64,000 bases of DNA. Origin: Alphaproteobacteria bacterium (GTDB taxonomy: Bacteria > Pseudomonadota > Alphaproteobacteria > Caulobacterales > Maricaulaceae). The stretch lies in NCBI GenBank assembly GCA_016124675.1, contig WGNG01000005.1, forward strand, positions 1 through 64,000. Direction: 5' to 3'. Below, piece by piece: positions 46,412-54,775 of the stretch. Under the pieces are notes generated by a model. It ran no database searches and was not told the origin of the DNA. It worked only from the letters and a program-made list of their open reading frames with translations. The first letter of the stretch is position 1; every line of letters starts with the position of its first letter. Position numbers and translations under genes: made by a program.

Positions 46412-46441
46412 TGTCCGCCTTCTGACCGCTTTCCCCTTGAT

Positions 46442-46481
46442 AAGCCGGCAGGACCGGCTTCAAATGGTATAGTTATATATC
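46442..46481 (-). promoter_or_regulatory. AT-rich dyad (probable GntR operator) and hairpin before the oxidase operon
   Basis: ggtatagttatatatc (46466-46481) is the only AT-rich stretch in this 109-base gap and an imperfect dyad, suitable as a -10 region and operator for the GntR regulator encoded next door. Between it and the operon start lies the stem aagccgg-(5)-ccggctt (46442-46460), which may be a weak terminator or leader hairpin. Confidence 0.4.
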
Positions 46482-46520
46482 TTTTGGGCGGAGGGAAAGA
46501 CGATGCGGCGGGCGGCGCCT

Positions 46521-47342
46521 CTAGCTCATTTCAGCTTCGCTCCAGTCGTCATCGGCGGCCCCCTTGCGCACGAGACGCATGTGGTAGCGGAAGCGCTCGG
46601 GCCGGTAATAGGCGATGATGTGCTGCACCGCGCGCCCGTCCGCGCCGCGCATGATGCGCTTGATCTTCAACAGCGGCGAGCCCGGCGAGATGCGCAGTGC
46701 CGACGCGATCAGCGGCTCGGCGGCCACCGCCGTGATGGTCTGGTCCGCCTCAACCGTTTCGGCGCCCGCCCGGCGCAACAATTCCTGCATGGGCTGGGTT
46801 TTGAGGTCTTCCTCGCTGTAGCGCGCCGCAATCTCCCAGGGCACATGGGTGACGAGATAGGAAAACGTGTCGCCCTCCAGCGAGCGCAGGCGCACCGCGC
46901 GCTGCAGCTTGCAGCCCGGGTCCAGCGTCATCTCCAGCGCCAGCTCCTCGCTGGCGCGCACGTGTTCGGCTTCCAGAAGCTGGACCTGGGTCTCCAGCCC
47001 CATGCGCTTGAGCGCATCGAACAGCGTGTCGAACCGGCCTTCCACCACCGGCGCCGAGGCATTGTGGGTCACCACCGTGCCGCGCCCGCGATGACGCGTG
47101 ACGAAGCCGTGGGCGGCCAGCTCGTTCATGGCGCGCTTGACGGTGATGCGCGAGACACTGAACAGGCGCGTCAGCTCCTGCTCGCCCGGCAGGATCGTCC
47201 CGGCGGGAAATCCGCCCTCGCGAATCCGGTCGCGCAGCACCAGAAAGATCTGATGATACAGCGGCGTGGGCAGGGTCTCGTCGATCAGGTCGGGCGCCAG
47301 CCGCGGCGCGGCCTCGCCCCCCGGCCGGGAAATCGGGGTCAT
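46521..47342 (-). CDS. GntR-family (HutC/UTRA-type) transcriptional regulator
   Basis: 273 residues. The N-terminal winged helix (about 22-90) contains LYHQIFLVLRDRIREGGFPAG (about 26-46) and SRITVKRAMNELAAHGFVTR (about 65-84), which is the recognition-helix region. The C-terminal UTRA domain (about 110-265) binds small-molecule effectors. Genes of this class usually control catabolic genes nearby; here the candidates are the oxidase/dehydrogenase operon downstream and the divergent nitrilase-fold gene, which starts 83 bases from it. Confidence 0.9.
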   Translation of the reverse strand: MTPISRPGGEAAPRLAPDLIDETLPTPLYHQIFLVLRDRIREGGFPAGTILPGEQELTRLFSVSRITVKRAMNELAAHGFVTRHRGRGTVVTHNASAPVVEGRFDTLFDALKRMGLETQVQLLEAEHVRASEELALEMTLDPGCKLQRAVRLRSLEGDTFSYLVTHVPWEIAARYSEEDLKTQPMQELLRRAGAETVEADQTITAVAAEPLIASALRISPGSPLLKIKRIMRGADGRAVQHIIAYYRPERFRYHMRLVRKGAADDDWSEAEMS

Positions 47343-47425
47343 GTCTGGCCTGCTGAGGTCAGTGACGGAGCGTTCATGTCCGGACTATGTCTTGGGTTCG
47401 CCGCCGACTGCAAGGAGACAGTGTG

Positions 47426-48472
47426 ATGACCCAGCCCGCCCCCGCCTATACGGCGCTCGCCTTGCAGTCCCTGTGCGAGACAGTCAATGCCTGCCCGGAC
47501 GCCCGGAGCGCCCGCGCGCGCATGATGGACTCCATCGCGCGCATCCGCGCCGAGATCGCCGGCTCCATCGCCTTCATCGGACCCGATGTGCGCCTGGTAG
47601 TGCTGCCCGAATACGCGCTCACCGGCTTTCCGATGCGCGAAGCCGCCGCTCAGTGGCGTGAGAAGGCCGCCATCAGCGCCGACGGGCCGGAGTTCGAGGC
47701 CATGGCCGCCATCGCGGCGGATTTCAATATCTTCCTCGCCTGGAACGGCTATGAGACCGACGCGCATTTCCCCGATCTGTATTTCCAGGCCTGTGTGGTG
47801 ATCGATCCGTCCGGCGCCCAGGTGCTGCGCTACCGGCGCCTCATCTCCATGTATGCGCCCAGCCCCTATGACGTGCTCGACGCCTATCTCGACGCCTATG
47901 GAGACGCGGCGCTGTTCCCGGTGGCCGATACCGCCATCGGCCGGCTGGCGGCGATCGCGTCCGAGGAGATTCTCCACCCGGAGATCGCCCGCCTGCATGC
48001 GGTGCGCGGGGCGGAGGTGTTCGTGCATTCCTCGTCTGAAGTGTCGAGCCCCCAGGCCACGCCCAAGAATATCGCCAAGCAGGCCCGCGCCATCGAGAAC
48101 CTCGCCTATGTGGTCTCGGCCAACACCGGGGGCATGACCGGCACGCCCATCCCCCAGGCCAGCGCCGACCGGGGCTCCAAGATCGTCGATCCGCGCGGAC
48201 TGATCATCGCCGAAGCCGCGTCCGGCCCGTCCATGTGCGCCTATGGCGAGGTGGATGTGGGGCTGGTGCGCCGCCTGCGCCGCAAGGTGTCCATGGGCAA
48301 TCTCCTGGCCCGTCAGCCCATGGAGCTGTGGGCGCGCGCCTATGCCGGCGCGTCCATCCATCCGCCCGAGACTCTGATGTCCGATGGTCAGGTCATGACG
48401 CCCGCCAAGGATTTCTACCGCGAGCGCCAGGCCGGCGTCATCGAGGCTCTGGCCCGGCGCGGGGTGATCTGA
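47426..48472 (+). CDS. nitrilase-superfamily (carbon-nitrogen hydrolase) protein with altered catalytic residues
   Basis: 348 residues of the alpha-beta-beta-alpha nitrilase fold. The catalytic Glu is present in LPEYALTGF (E62). At the place of the catalytic Lys (usually YRK) the sequence is RYRRLI (R138), and at the place of the nucleophilic Cys (usually C-Y-D-x-x-F-P-E) it reads S-E-E-I-L-H-P-E (S179). If this alignment is right, two of the three catalytic residues are replaced and normal amidase/nitrilase chemistry is unlikely. AAGGAGAC precedes the chosen ATG. The gene is divergent from the GntR regulator, which may control it. Confidence 0.8.
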   Translation: MTQPAPAYTALALQSLCETVNACPDARSARARMMDSIARIRAEIAGSIAFIGPDVRLVVLPEYALTGFPMREAAAQWREKAAISADGPEFEAMAAIAADFNIFLAWNGYETDAHFPDLYFQACVVIDPSGAQVLRYRRLISMYAPSPYDVLDAYLDAYGDAALFPVADTAIGRLAAIASEEILHPEIARLHAVRGAEVFVHSSSEVSSPQATPKNIAKQARAIENLAYVVSANTGGMTGTPIPQASADRGSKIVDPRGLIIAEAASGPSMCAYGEVDVGLVRRLRRKVSMGNLLARQPMELWARAYAGASIHPPETLMSDGQVMTPAKDFYRERQAGVIEALARRGVI

Positions 48473-48497
48473 AGGCGCGCGGTGGGCGCCCGTCCGG

Positions 48498-50423
48498 TTA
48501 TTCGGCAAACGGCGGGGCCTGGCGCGGCTTGGGCGCCTGGAAGGCGCGCTCCTCGCGGGTCTTGGGATAGATCAGCGAGAGCGTGGACCCCAGCGTGTAG
48601 TAGGAGCGCAGGAAGCGGAAGCCCATATAGAGCGGCAGGACCAGAATGAGGTCGAACCGCCGCCACAGGATCAGCACGGTCAGCGCCAGCACGAACGGCA
48701 TGCCGAGCACCACCGCCACCACGGTGACGAAGTGCGGGTGTCCGTACACGCCGCCAAACAGTACGAACACGATGACGCCATAGATCAAAAGCGGCGTCAT
48801 CATGGCGCGCCGCGCCCCGTTCAGAAGGGTGAAGGGCAGCACCACGCAGCCGATGATCGAGCCGTTGGCGAACAGCGCGCGGCGGTTATGGGCGGTGACG
48901 TGATAGAGCGAGCGGAACCAGCGCGTGCGCTGCTCGCGCAGGAAGGCCAGCGTGTCGGGCGTCTCGGTGTAGAATTTCGCCCTCGGGTCCGACACCATCC
49001 TCCAGCCGAGGCTCGTCATGGCCAGGGTGATGTCGGTGTCCTCGCCATTCATCCCCTCGGTGAAGCCGCCCGCCTCGGTCAGCGCGGCGCTGCGATAGAT
49101 CACGAACATGCCCGGCAGGCCGAAAATCCCGCCAAACGCGCCAAAGCTCACCTGTACAAAGCCGTGGCGCAGCAGCACCTCGATGGCGCGCACCTTGGAC
49201 AGAAGGCCTTCGCCTTCATGGGGCAGGGGCAGTCCGCCGACGGCCCCGACCCTGGCGTTGGCGAAATGGCGCATGGCGATGCGGATGGCGTCGGGCCCGA
49301 TCGTGGTGTCGGCGTCGATGCGCACGACAAACTCGTCCTCGATCATGTCGAGCCCGCGATTGAGCGCCTTGGCCTTGCCGGGAATCTGGCTGGCGTCCAC
49401 AGTCCAGCTGGCGATATAGGTGCATTCGGCGAGGGTCGTTTCGGCCAGCCGCGCCGTGGCGTCGCTGGAGCAATTCTCCATCACCACAACCCGCACCGGC
49501 CCGTCATAGCGCGCCGCCGCAGCGTCCACCGCGCGCAGCGTGTCGCGGATCTGGTGGGCTTCGTTGTGGGCGGGCACCAGCACCGTGACCGGCGGGGAGA
49601 AGGCGCGCCGGCGCGAGATCACATTGCGCGCCCAGCCCAGGGCGGCCAGCTGCCCGGTCATCAGCTGCTGGGCCAGGAACACGCCCGGCCCCATGCCGCC
49701 CAGAATCGCGATGGAGCGCAGATATCCCGCCTCGTCGCCATAGACCGTGGCCACGATGATGGAGATCAAGCCGGCGATGGCCGCCGTGGTCAGGACGATG
49801 GTGTATTCATGCACCTTGCCGGTGCGCAGATTGGCCACGCCGGAATCTACCGGCAGGCGGGCGTTGGACAGGATCGTGTGCGGGAAGATGGCCAGCCCCG
49901 CCATGCCGGCCAGGAATTGCTGGAAATGGATCGGCCAGACCGCGTCGGCGAAACGCCAGCTTAGCCAGGCGCCGCCATCGATGATCGCGCACGCCAGCGC
50001 GAACTTCCCCAGGAAGAGGAAGGCCAGCTTTGACCGCGTCAGCACCGAGCCATAGGCGAACAGGGCATAGGTGAGGAAAAACGACACGATGAAGCTGCGC
50101 ACCGGCAGCATGGAATTGACCCGGTCGGCGCTGAACAGGACAAAATCGCGCGGGACCGGCACATTCAGAACGCCGGTCTGGGCCAGCTCGGGCAGGGCCA
50201 GTACGATCACGCAGATGAAGGCGAAGGCGAACAGGGCGGTGTCCTGCACGGCGCGCGGCCGGGCCACCGACACCGCCTTGGGCGCCGAATCCACCGAGCG
50301 GAAGAAATCGGCGGACCGTCCCGTGCTGTCCAGACGCGCCGCGCCGGGCGCCGGCTTTGCGCCCGGACGGACCTTCGGGTCCGCCGTTTTCGGGCGGGTC
50401 TGCGTCCTGATTCCCTCGTCCAT
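48498..50423 (-). CDS. membrane family-2 glycosyltransferase (processive synthase type)
   Basis: 641 residues. A soluble Pro/Ala/Arg-rich N-terminal tail (1-58), about six membrane segments (from about 60 to 260), the GT2 domain (about 277-510) and three or so C-terminal segments (about 520-615). The catalytic motifs are complete: VPAHNE (283-288), DADTT (370-374), the ED of NGEDTD (about 459-464) and QRTRW (498-502), the set found in BcsA, hyaluronan and PgaC-type synthases that build and extrude a polymer. There is no PilZ domain. The divergent partner genes (barrel protein and BcsB-like protein) and the CtrA box in the shared promoter suggest a cell-cycle-linked exopolysaccharide. Product unknown. 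Confidence 0.9.
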   Translation of the reverse strand: MDEGIRTQTRPKTADPKVRPGAKPAPGAARLDSTGRSADFFRSVDSAPKAVSVARPRAVQDTALFAFAFICVIVLALPELAQTGVLNVPVPRDFVLFSADRVNSMLPVRSFIVSFFLTYALFAYGSVLTRSKLAFLFLGKFALACAIIDGGAWLSWRFADAVWPIHFQQFLAGMAGLAIFPHTILSNARLPVDSGVANLRTGKVHEYTIVLTTAAIAGLISIIVATVYGDEAGYLRSIAILGGMGPGVFLAQQLMTGQLAALGWARNVISRRRAFSPPVTVLVPAHNEAHQIRDTLRAVDAAAARYDGPVRVVVMENCSSDATARLAETTLAECTYIASWTVDASQIPGKAKALNRGLDMIEDEFVVRIDADTTIGPDAIRIAMRHFANARVGAVGGLPLPHEGEGLLSKVRAIEVLLRHGFVQVSFGAFGGIFGLPGMFVIYRSAALTEAGGFTEGMNGEDTDITLAMTSLGWRMVSDPRAKFYTETPDTLAFLREQRTRWFRSLYHVTAHNRRALFANGSIIGCVVLPFTLLNGARRAMMTPLLIYGVIVFVLFGGVYGHPHFVTVVAVVLGMPFVLALTVLILWRRFDLILVLPLYMGFRFLRSYYTLGSTLSLIYPKTREERAFQAPKPRQAPPFAE

Positions 50424-50468
50424 AACCGTCCCCTCGCCCTGAAATCGCCCGATCCGCGCCGTTCAACC

Positions 50469-50480
50469 CCCAAATTTGGG
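50469..50480. repeat. perfect 12-base palindrome in the synthase-locus promoter
   Basis: CCCAAATTTGGG lies 46 bases upstream of the glycosyltransferase start and 15 bases from the CtrA box. It is a perfect palindrome in an otherwise GC-rich area and could bind a dimeric regulator. Confidence 0.5.
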
Positions 50481-50494
50481 CGCGACACCCTATC

Positions 50495-50511
50495 TTAACG
50501 CAACATTAACC
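50495..50511 (+). promoter_or_regulatory. perfect CtrA box between the divergent synthase and barrel genes
   Basis: TTAA-CGCAACA-TTAACC matches the extended CtrA consensus exactly. It sits in the 153-base gap between the glycosyltransferase (start 50423, minus) and the outer-membrane barrel gene (start 50577, plus), 72 and 66 bases from them. The site could control both directions. Confidence 0.7.
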
Positions 50512-50576
50512 GGCAAAATAAAGGCCAAAACCGGCATCGGCCAAATCGGGGCTGATGGAGACCTGAGGGGGATTGC

Positions 50577-51503
50577 ATGCGCATCACAATCGCCGCCGCC
50601 GGGCTGGCGCTGGCCGCCGGGGCGGCGGCCGAGGCCCAGGAGGGCCGGTTCGAGCTTACATCCGACAATATGATCGCGCGCGATGACCCGTTCTCGCCCG
50701 ATGAGGCAATGCTCGCCGGAGCCGGCGGGCTGCCCTTTGGCCTGGAGACGGGATTTGATTCCAATAATTGGGCCCGGTGGGTCCAGCCCCTGTCGGGCCG
50801 TCAGGTGCTGCGCTTTGAGCAGCAGGTGCGCGCCCGCACCTATGTCGACCGTGACGGGCTGGATTCCCTTCTGCTCACCCCGCGTATCCAGTACTGGAAC
50901 ACCACCCGGGACAACACGATCCAGTTCCGGCTTTCGGCCGCCTACAGCCATCTCACCCGCGACAGCGCCACCCAGTGGACCCGGCCCGAGGCCGAGGCGC
51001 AGCTGCGCTGGCGTCCGCGCGGAGATGCGACGCTGGAAACCGTCGGCCGGCTCCGGCTCAACGCCTATGATTTCCGCGGCGCGGCGCTGCAGGGACTGAG
51101 TTCAACGCGGGTGCGCGCCGGGATCGAGCAGTATGTGCGCGCCCCGGACAACGCCTGGGAAGTGCGCCTGGCTGCGTTTCGCGAAACTGCGGACGCCGAT
51201 GAGGAGGCCTTCTCCTTCGACGAGACCCGCCTGAGCGCCGGCCTGACCTGGCGGGCAGGCGCGCGCACCACGCTGGGCCTCAATGCCGATTACCGCGACC
51301 GCGATTACAAGGACGCGTTCTCTCCGGCGTTGCCCGTCACCCGTGCAGACCAGCGCCTGCTCGCCGAAGCTCAGGTCGAGCACCGTTTGAACGACCGGGC
51401 GAGCCTGTTCGCCGCCGCTGGTTATCTCGACAACCGGTCCAATATCGCCTCACGCGACTATGGCGGCGCGGTCTGGCGGGCGGGGGTCAGGTTCAGGTTC
51501 TAG
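50577..51503 (+). CDS. predicted outer-membrane beta-barrel protein
   Basis: 308 residues with a signal peptide (about 1-20, cut after AEAQ). From about residue 70 the sequence alternates polar and hydrophobic/aromatic residues in repeated strand-length units with Arg/Asp turns, and it ends in RFRF, a C-terminal aromatic residue typical of proteins inserted by BAM. No named family was recognised. Its place before the BcsB-like gene and divergent from the polymer synthase suggests an export pore or an anchor for the polysaccharide. GAGGGG precedes the ATG. Confidence 0.7.
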   Translation: MRITIAAAGLALAAGAAAEAQEGRFELTSDNMIARDDPFSPDEAMLAGAGGLPFGLETGFDSNNWARWVQPLSGRQVLRFEQQVRARTYVDRDGLDSLLLTPRIQYWNTTRDNTIQFRLSAAYSHLTRDSATQWTRPEAEAQLRWRPRGDATLETVGRLRLNAYDFRGAALQGLSSTRVRAGIEQYVRAPDNAWEVRLAAFRETADADEEAFSFDETRLSAGLTWRAGARTTLGLNADYRDRDYKDAFSPALPVTRADQRLLAEAQVEHRLNDRASLFAAAGYLDNRSNIASRDYGGAVWRAGVRFRF

Positions 51504-51678
51504 GCGGCGCCGGCGCGCGGGTGGAGATTATGGCCTCATTCGCGCCTCAAATAAGTCCGCCCGGAGCCGGATTGCCGACCTTTCCAAGCCGTAATGGGGC
51601 GGCAAGACTGGCAGGGTGAAGAGATTGCTAACGCCCGGGGGCTGGGCGACGGAGCAGATGCTCAAAAGGGGGCAGACC

Positions 51679-53628
51679 ATGAAATCGACCAAAGAAGACA
51701 AGCGCCGTTTCCCGTGGTTCTCGGCGTCTCTCGGCGTCATTGCGCTGGCGAGCGTCGCGACCCTCTTTGTGTCCGGCCAGCTCAACGCCGGCCAGGGCGA
51801 TTTCGGCCTGTTCGTGACCCGCACCGCCGAGCGCCTCACCAACGCCCAGGCGGTGATCGGCGTCGAGGGACGCCACCGCATCCGTTTTGAAGACGCCGGC
51901 GCCGACACCGGCGTGGTAGTGGCTGGATTTCCCGCCTTCGCCGCAGTGACCCTGCCTCTCGTGCGCGACCAGGCGCCGCGCGCCGTGCGCCTGGTGCTGA
52001 CCGGCGAACAGGATGTCGGCCCCGAGACGGTGACCGCCCTGCAGGTGACGGTGAACGGCCGGCGCGTGATGGAGCGCCGCCTCACCCCGGGCCGGCGCAC
52101 CTTCAACTGGGTGTTTGACCTGACCCCGGAACTGGCGGGCGAATCCAATGCGCGCATCGCGTTCCAGCTGAGCGGCGATCTGCCTGAAGAGCTGTGTCAC
52201 AACGAGCGCTCCATGGGCGCCATGGTCGCCTTTACCGCAGAATCCGGCGTGGAAGTGGACCTGGATGGTCCGCTGACCTCCGTGCGCGACGTGATGGCGC
52301 TGACGCCGCGCCGCGTGATCATCGCCATGGAAGAGGGCGATGCCTGGTTCGAGCTGGCGGTGCGCCTGGGCGCGCGCCTGGCGCGCAATGGTTACGAGAT
52401 CGAGATGATCGACCTGTCGTCCGCCGCCGAGCTCGTGCAGCCCGGTACGCGCGGCCTGATCCTCGCCGCCTCGCCGGACGCGCTGCGCCGCGCGGGCTTC
52501 ACCCCGGTGCGTGAACGCGCGCCCGCCGGCGCCGGCCTATACCGGCGCGCTGGCGCGACGCTGGTGGCGGTGATGGATGCGGGCCGTTTCGAGACGGTGG
52601 ACTTCCTCACCAGCGAGATGGCCTCCATCGCGCGGTCGGACGTCATTGACGCCGTGCTGTTCGAGGATATGCCGTCCGACGCGTCGATGGCCCCCCTGTC
52701 GGCCTTTGGCGCAGACACCTCGGTGCAGAACATCTCCAACACCCGCACCTGGCGCATGGAATACGCCCTGTCGGACCTGCCGGGCGGCCGGCTGCCCGAA
52801 GCGGCGGCGTTCGATCTGCGCCTGCCGCAGGGTCCGGACGGATTCACCAATCTGGCCCACACCTTCCTCAATGGCGAGATGATCGATTCGCGCCGGCTCG
52901 AGGGCGGGACCGAAAACCGCTTCACGGTCGGTCTGCCCCCGCACCTGCAGCTGATGAGCAATGAGCTGGCCGTGACCTTGCAGCGCGACCGCAATCTCGG
53001 CGGCTGCACGATCAGCCAGCAGCGCTATCCGGTGCAGCTGAGCGCGGAAAGCGGCCTGATCCTGGCGCGTGGCGACGGCGCGGCGGGCTTCACCGCCCTG
53101 CCGCCCCTGTTCGGCGACGGTCTGGTCGTGCGCCTGCCCGCCGGCATGGACGCGCCCGAGCGCCTGATCAGCGCGCGCGTCGCCGCCGAAGCCATTGCGC
53201 GCTTTGTGCCGCGCCGGGCGGATTTCGACCTTGAGTTCGCCCTTGTCGATAACGGCGCGTCCGATCGCATCACCCGGCCCTTCCTGGCGATCAACAACAT
53301 GCCGGGCAATGCCGAGGCGCCGCTGCGCGTCTATGCCGACCGGCTGGTGATGGATTCGCGCGCCGGCGCGGGCGACACCGATGTGCGCGCCCTGTCAGAT
53401 CTCGCCTTGTTGCAGGCGGCGCGGGCGCGGCTGAACCCTGACGCCCCGGCCGGCGAGCCTGCCGTCTATGCGCAGGGCCTGCTGGTGCACGCCATCGACA
53501 ACGCGCCGTCCATGCTGGGCGCGGCGCTGGGCCGGGAGTTCGTGTCCATCGTTCATGCCGACGGCGAATCTGTCGCGCCGCGCAGCCCGTCCGTGGCGGG
53601 CGTCACCGCCGCGCTGCCACGGGGCTAG
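51679..53628 (+). CDS. BcsB-like periplasmic subunit of a polysaccharide synthase
   Basis: 649 residues: a short cytoplasmic start, one signal-anchor helix (about 13-33) and a large periplasmic part. Similarity to the cellulose synthase accessory BcsB is seen in order: a carbohydrate-binding-like region (VTLPLVRDQAPRAVRLVLTG), an LPEELCHNERSMGAMV segment followed by SGVEVDL (about 170-200; compare the Cys/Asp/Trp block and SRFEL of BcsB), then LTSVRDVMALTPRRVIIAME. A second such module occupies the C-terminal half. The C-terminal membrane helix of true BcsB is missing. The start at 51679 was chosen for AGGGGG 6 bases upstream; in-frame GTG 51616 and ATG 51658 are weaker. It probably escorts the polymer made by the synthase at 48498. 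Confidence 0.75.
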   Translation: MKSTKEDKRRFPWFSASLGVIALASVATLFVSGQLNAGQGDFGLFVTRTAERLTNAQAVIGVEGRHRIRFEDAGADTGVVVAGFPAFAAVTLPLVRDQAPRAVRLVLTGEQDVGPETVTALQVTVNGRRVMERRLTPGRRTFNWVFDLTPELAGESNARIAFQLSGDLPEELCHNERSMGAMVAFTAESGVEVDLDGPLTSVRDVMALTPRRVIIAMEEGDAWFELAVRLGARLARNGYEIEMIDLSSAAELVQPGTRGLILAASPDALRRAGFTPVRERAPAGAGLYRRAGATLVAVMDAGRFETVDFLTSEMASIARSDVIDAVLFEDMPSDASMAPLSAFGADTSVQNISNTRTWRMEYALSDLPGGRLPEAAAFDLRLPQGPDGFTNLAHTFLNGEMIDSRRLEGGTENRFTVGLPPHLQLMSNELAVTLQRDRNLGGCTISQQRYPVQLSAESGLILARGDGAAGFTALPPLFGDGLVVRLPAGMDAPERLISARVAAEAIARFVPRRADFDLEFALVDNGASDRITRPFLAINNMPGNAEAPLRVYADRLVMDSRAGAGDTDVRALSDLALLQAARARLNPDAPAGEPAVYAQGLLVHAIDNAPSMLGAALGREFVSIVHADGESVAPRSPSVAGVTAALPRG

Positions 53629-53665
53629 TCGATCGGTTCGGCGCCGGTCCCATGGCAGGCTGGCC

Positions 53666-54142
53666 TTACGCCAGCGCCTTGAGCTGGTCGCGGGTCAGCC
53701 CCGCGGGCACCACGGTGACCGGAATGGAGCGGGCGTCGAACAGGCCCTTGCTGCGTCCCAGCGCGCTGACCAGCTGTCCGGGGCCTTCGCCGTCTGACGC
53801 GGCGCCCAGCACCAGAATGGCGATGGCGTCGTCGCTTTCGATGAGCTTGCGCAATTGGTCCAGCAGCGCGCCCTCGCGCAAGATCACTTCCGGGCGCACG
53901 CCGGTGACCTCCTCCACGTCCTCGGCCAGGCTTTCCAGCGCCGTCTCGGCATTGTGCAACGCCTCGGCGCGCATCGCCGTCCCCACGCCCAGCCAGAGCT
54001 CGCCGGAGCTTTCCACCTGGGCCACGGCGAGAATCGCCACCGCGCCCCCGGTATTGCGCGCACGGCGCGCCGCGAAGTATGCAGCCAGACGGCTCTCATC
54101 GGAGCCGTCTGCGATCACGAGGAATTTGCGCGCCATGGTCAT
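53666..54142 (-). CDS. universal stress protein (UspA) family protein
   Basis: 158 residues with the Rossmann-like UspA fold. It starts MARKFLVIADGSDESRLAAYFA (nucleotide-loop Asp near residue 12) and ends with the helix region GQLVSALGRSKGLFDARSIPVTVVP (about 125-150), in the place of the usual GSxxxxVxxxxxxPVLVV. The Gly-rich ATP loop is degenerate (LGAASDGEGPGQLVSAL), so ATP binding is unsure. The gene lies convergent to the BcsB-like gene. The frame extends further upstream only as the antisense of the divergent gene. Confidence 0.75.
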   Translation of the reverse strand: MTMARKFLVIADGSDESRLAAYFAARRARNTGGAVAILAVAQVESSGELWLGVGTAMRAEALHNAETALESLAEDVEEVTGVRPEVILREGALLDQLRKLIESDDAIAILVLGAASDGEGPGQLVSALGRSKGLFDARSIPVTVVPAGLTRDQLKALA

Positions 54143-54193
54143 GATGCTGACGCTGCCCTGTTCGCCCGTTGAGGGCAAGTGTGGCTGCACGTC

Positions 54194-54775
54194 ATGAGCG
54201 CGTCCCACCCGGTCATGATGCTGGAAGACCGCCGCTCGGCGCTGGCGGCCGCGCGCACGGTGAGCCTGTTCGCCGACCGGCTGGAGGTGGCTGACAAGGG
54301 CGCGCTGGCCCGGCGCATTGATCTGTCCGCCGTCACCGAGGTGCGCCTGACCGTCGAGCCCGCGCCGGGCGCGGGCGGCGGCGCGCTGGTGGTGTGCCGC
54401 GTGCGCGCGGGCGCGCGCGAGATCGCCTTCGGCTCGCGCCGCCTGAAGCCTGGTGGCGGCTGGAGCGATGAGGGCTACGCCTTCCGCAAGGCGATCACCG
54501 CCCTGCACGCCGCCTTGCGCCCGCGCGCCGGCGAGATCGCGTTTCGCGAAGGTCCCTCGTTTCGCACCCGCCTCATCCTGTGCGCCGCCGGGCTCGCCAT
54601 GGCCGTCGCCGCCATCACCTTCGCCGGATACATGCTGCTGGAGCGCCAGGCCGGCCTGCTGGCGGTGATGGGTGCGCCCTTTGCCGTGATCGGCGGCGCG
54701 ATCGCCTGGATGTACCGGCCGCGCCCCGACCAGGCCTACGATCCCGACGCGCTGATCCAGCGGTTTTCCGGATAG
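54194..54775 (+). CDS. hypothetical protein with C-terminal membrane helices
   Basis: 193 residues. The N-terminal two-thirds (about 10-115) is mainly beta strand, in the style of a pleckstrin-like or DUF-type domain (SLFADRLEVADKGALARRI, then REIAFGSRR). Two membrane helices follow at about 125-145 and 150-170, with a short cytoplasmic end. ATG 54194 was preferred over the GTG at 54179. It starts 51 bases from the UspA gene, divergently. No family was recognised. Confidence 0.55.
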   Translation: MSASHPVMMLEDRRSALAAARTVSLFADRLEVADKGALARRIDLSAVTEVRLTVEPAPGAGGGALVVCRVRAGAREIAFGSRRLKPGGGWSDEGYAFRKAITALHAALRPRAGEIAFREGPSFRTRLILCAAGLAMAVAAITFAGYMLLERQAGLLAVMGAPFAVIGGAIAWMYRPRPDQAYDPDALIQRFSG

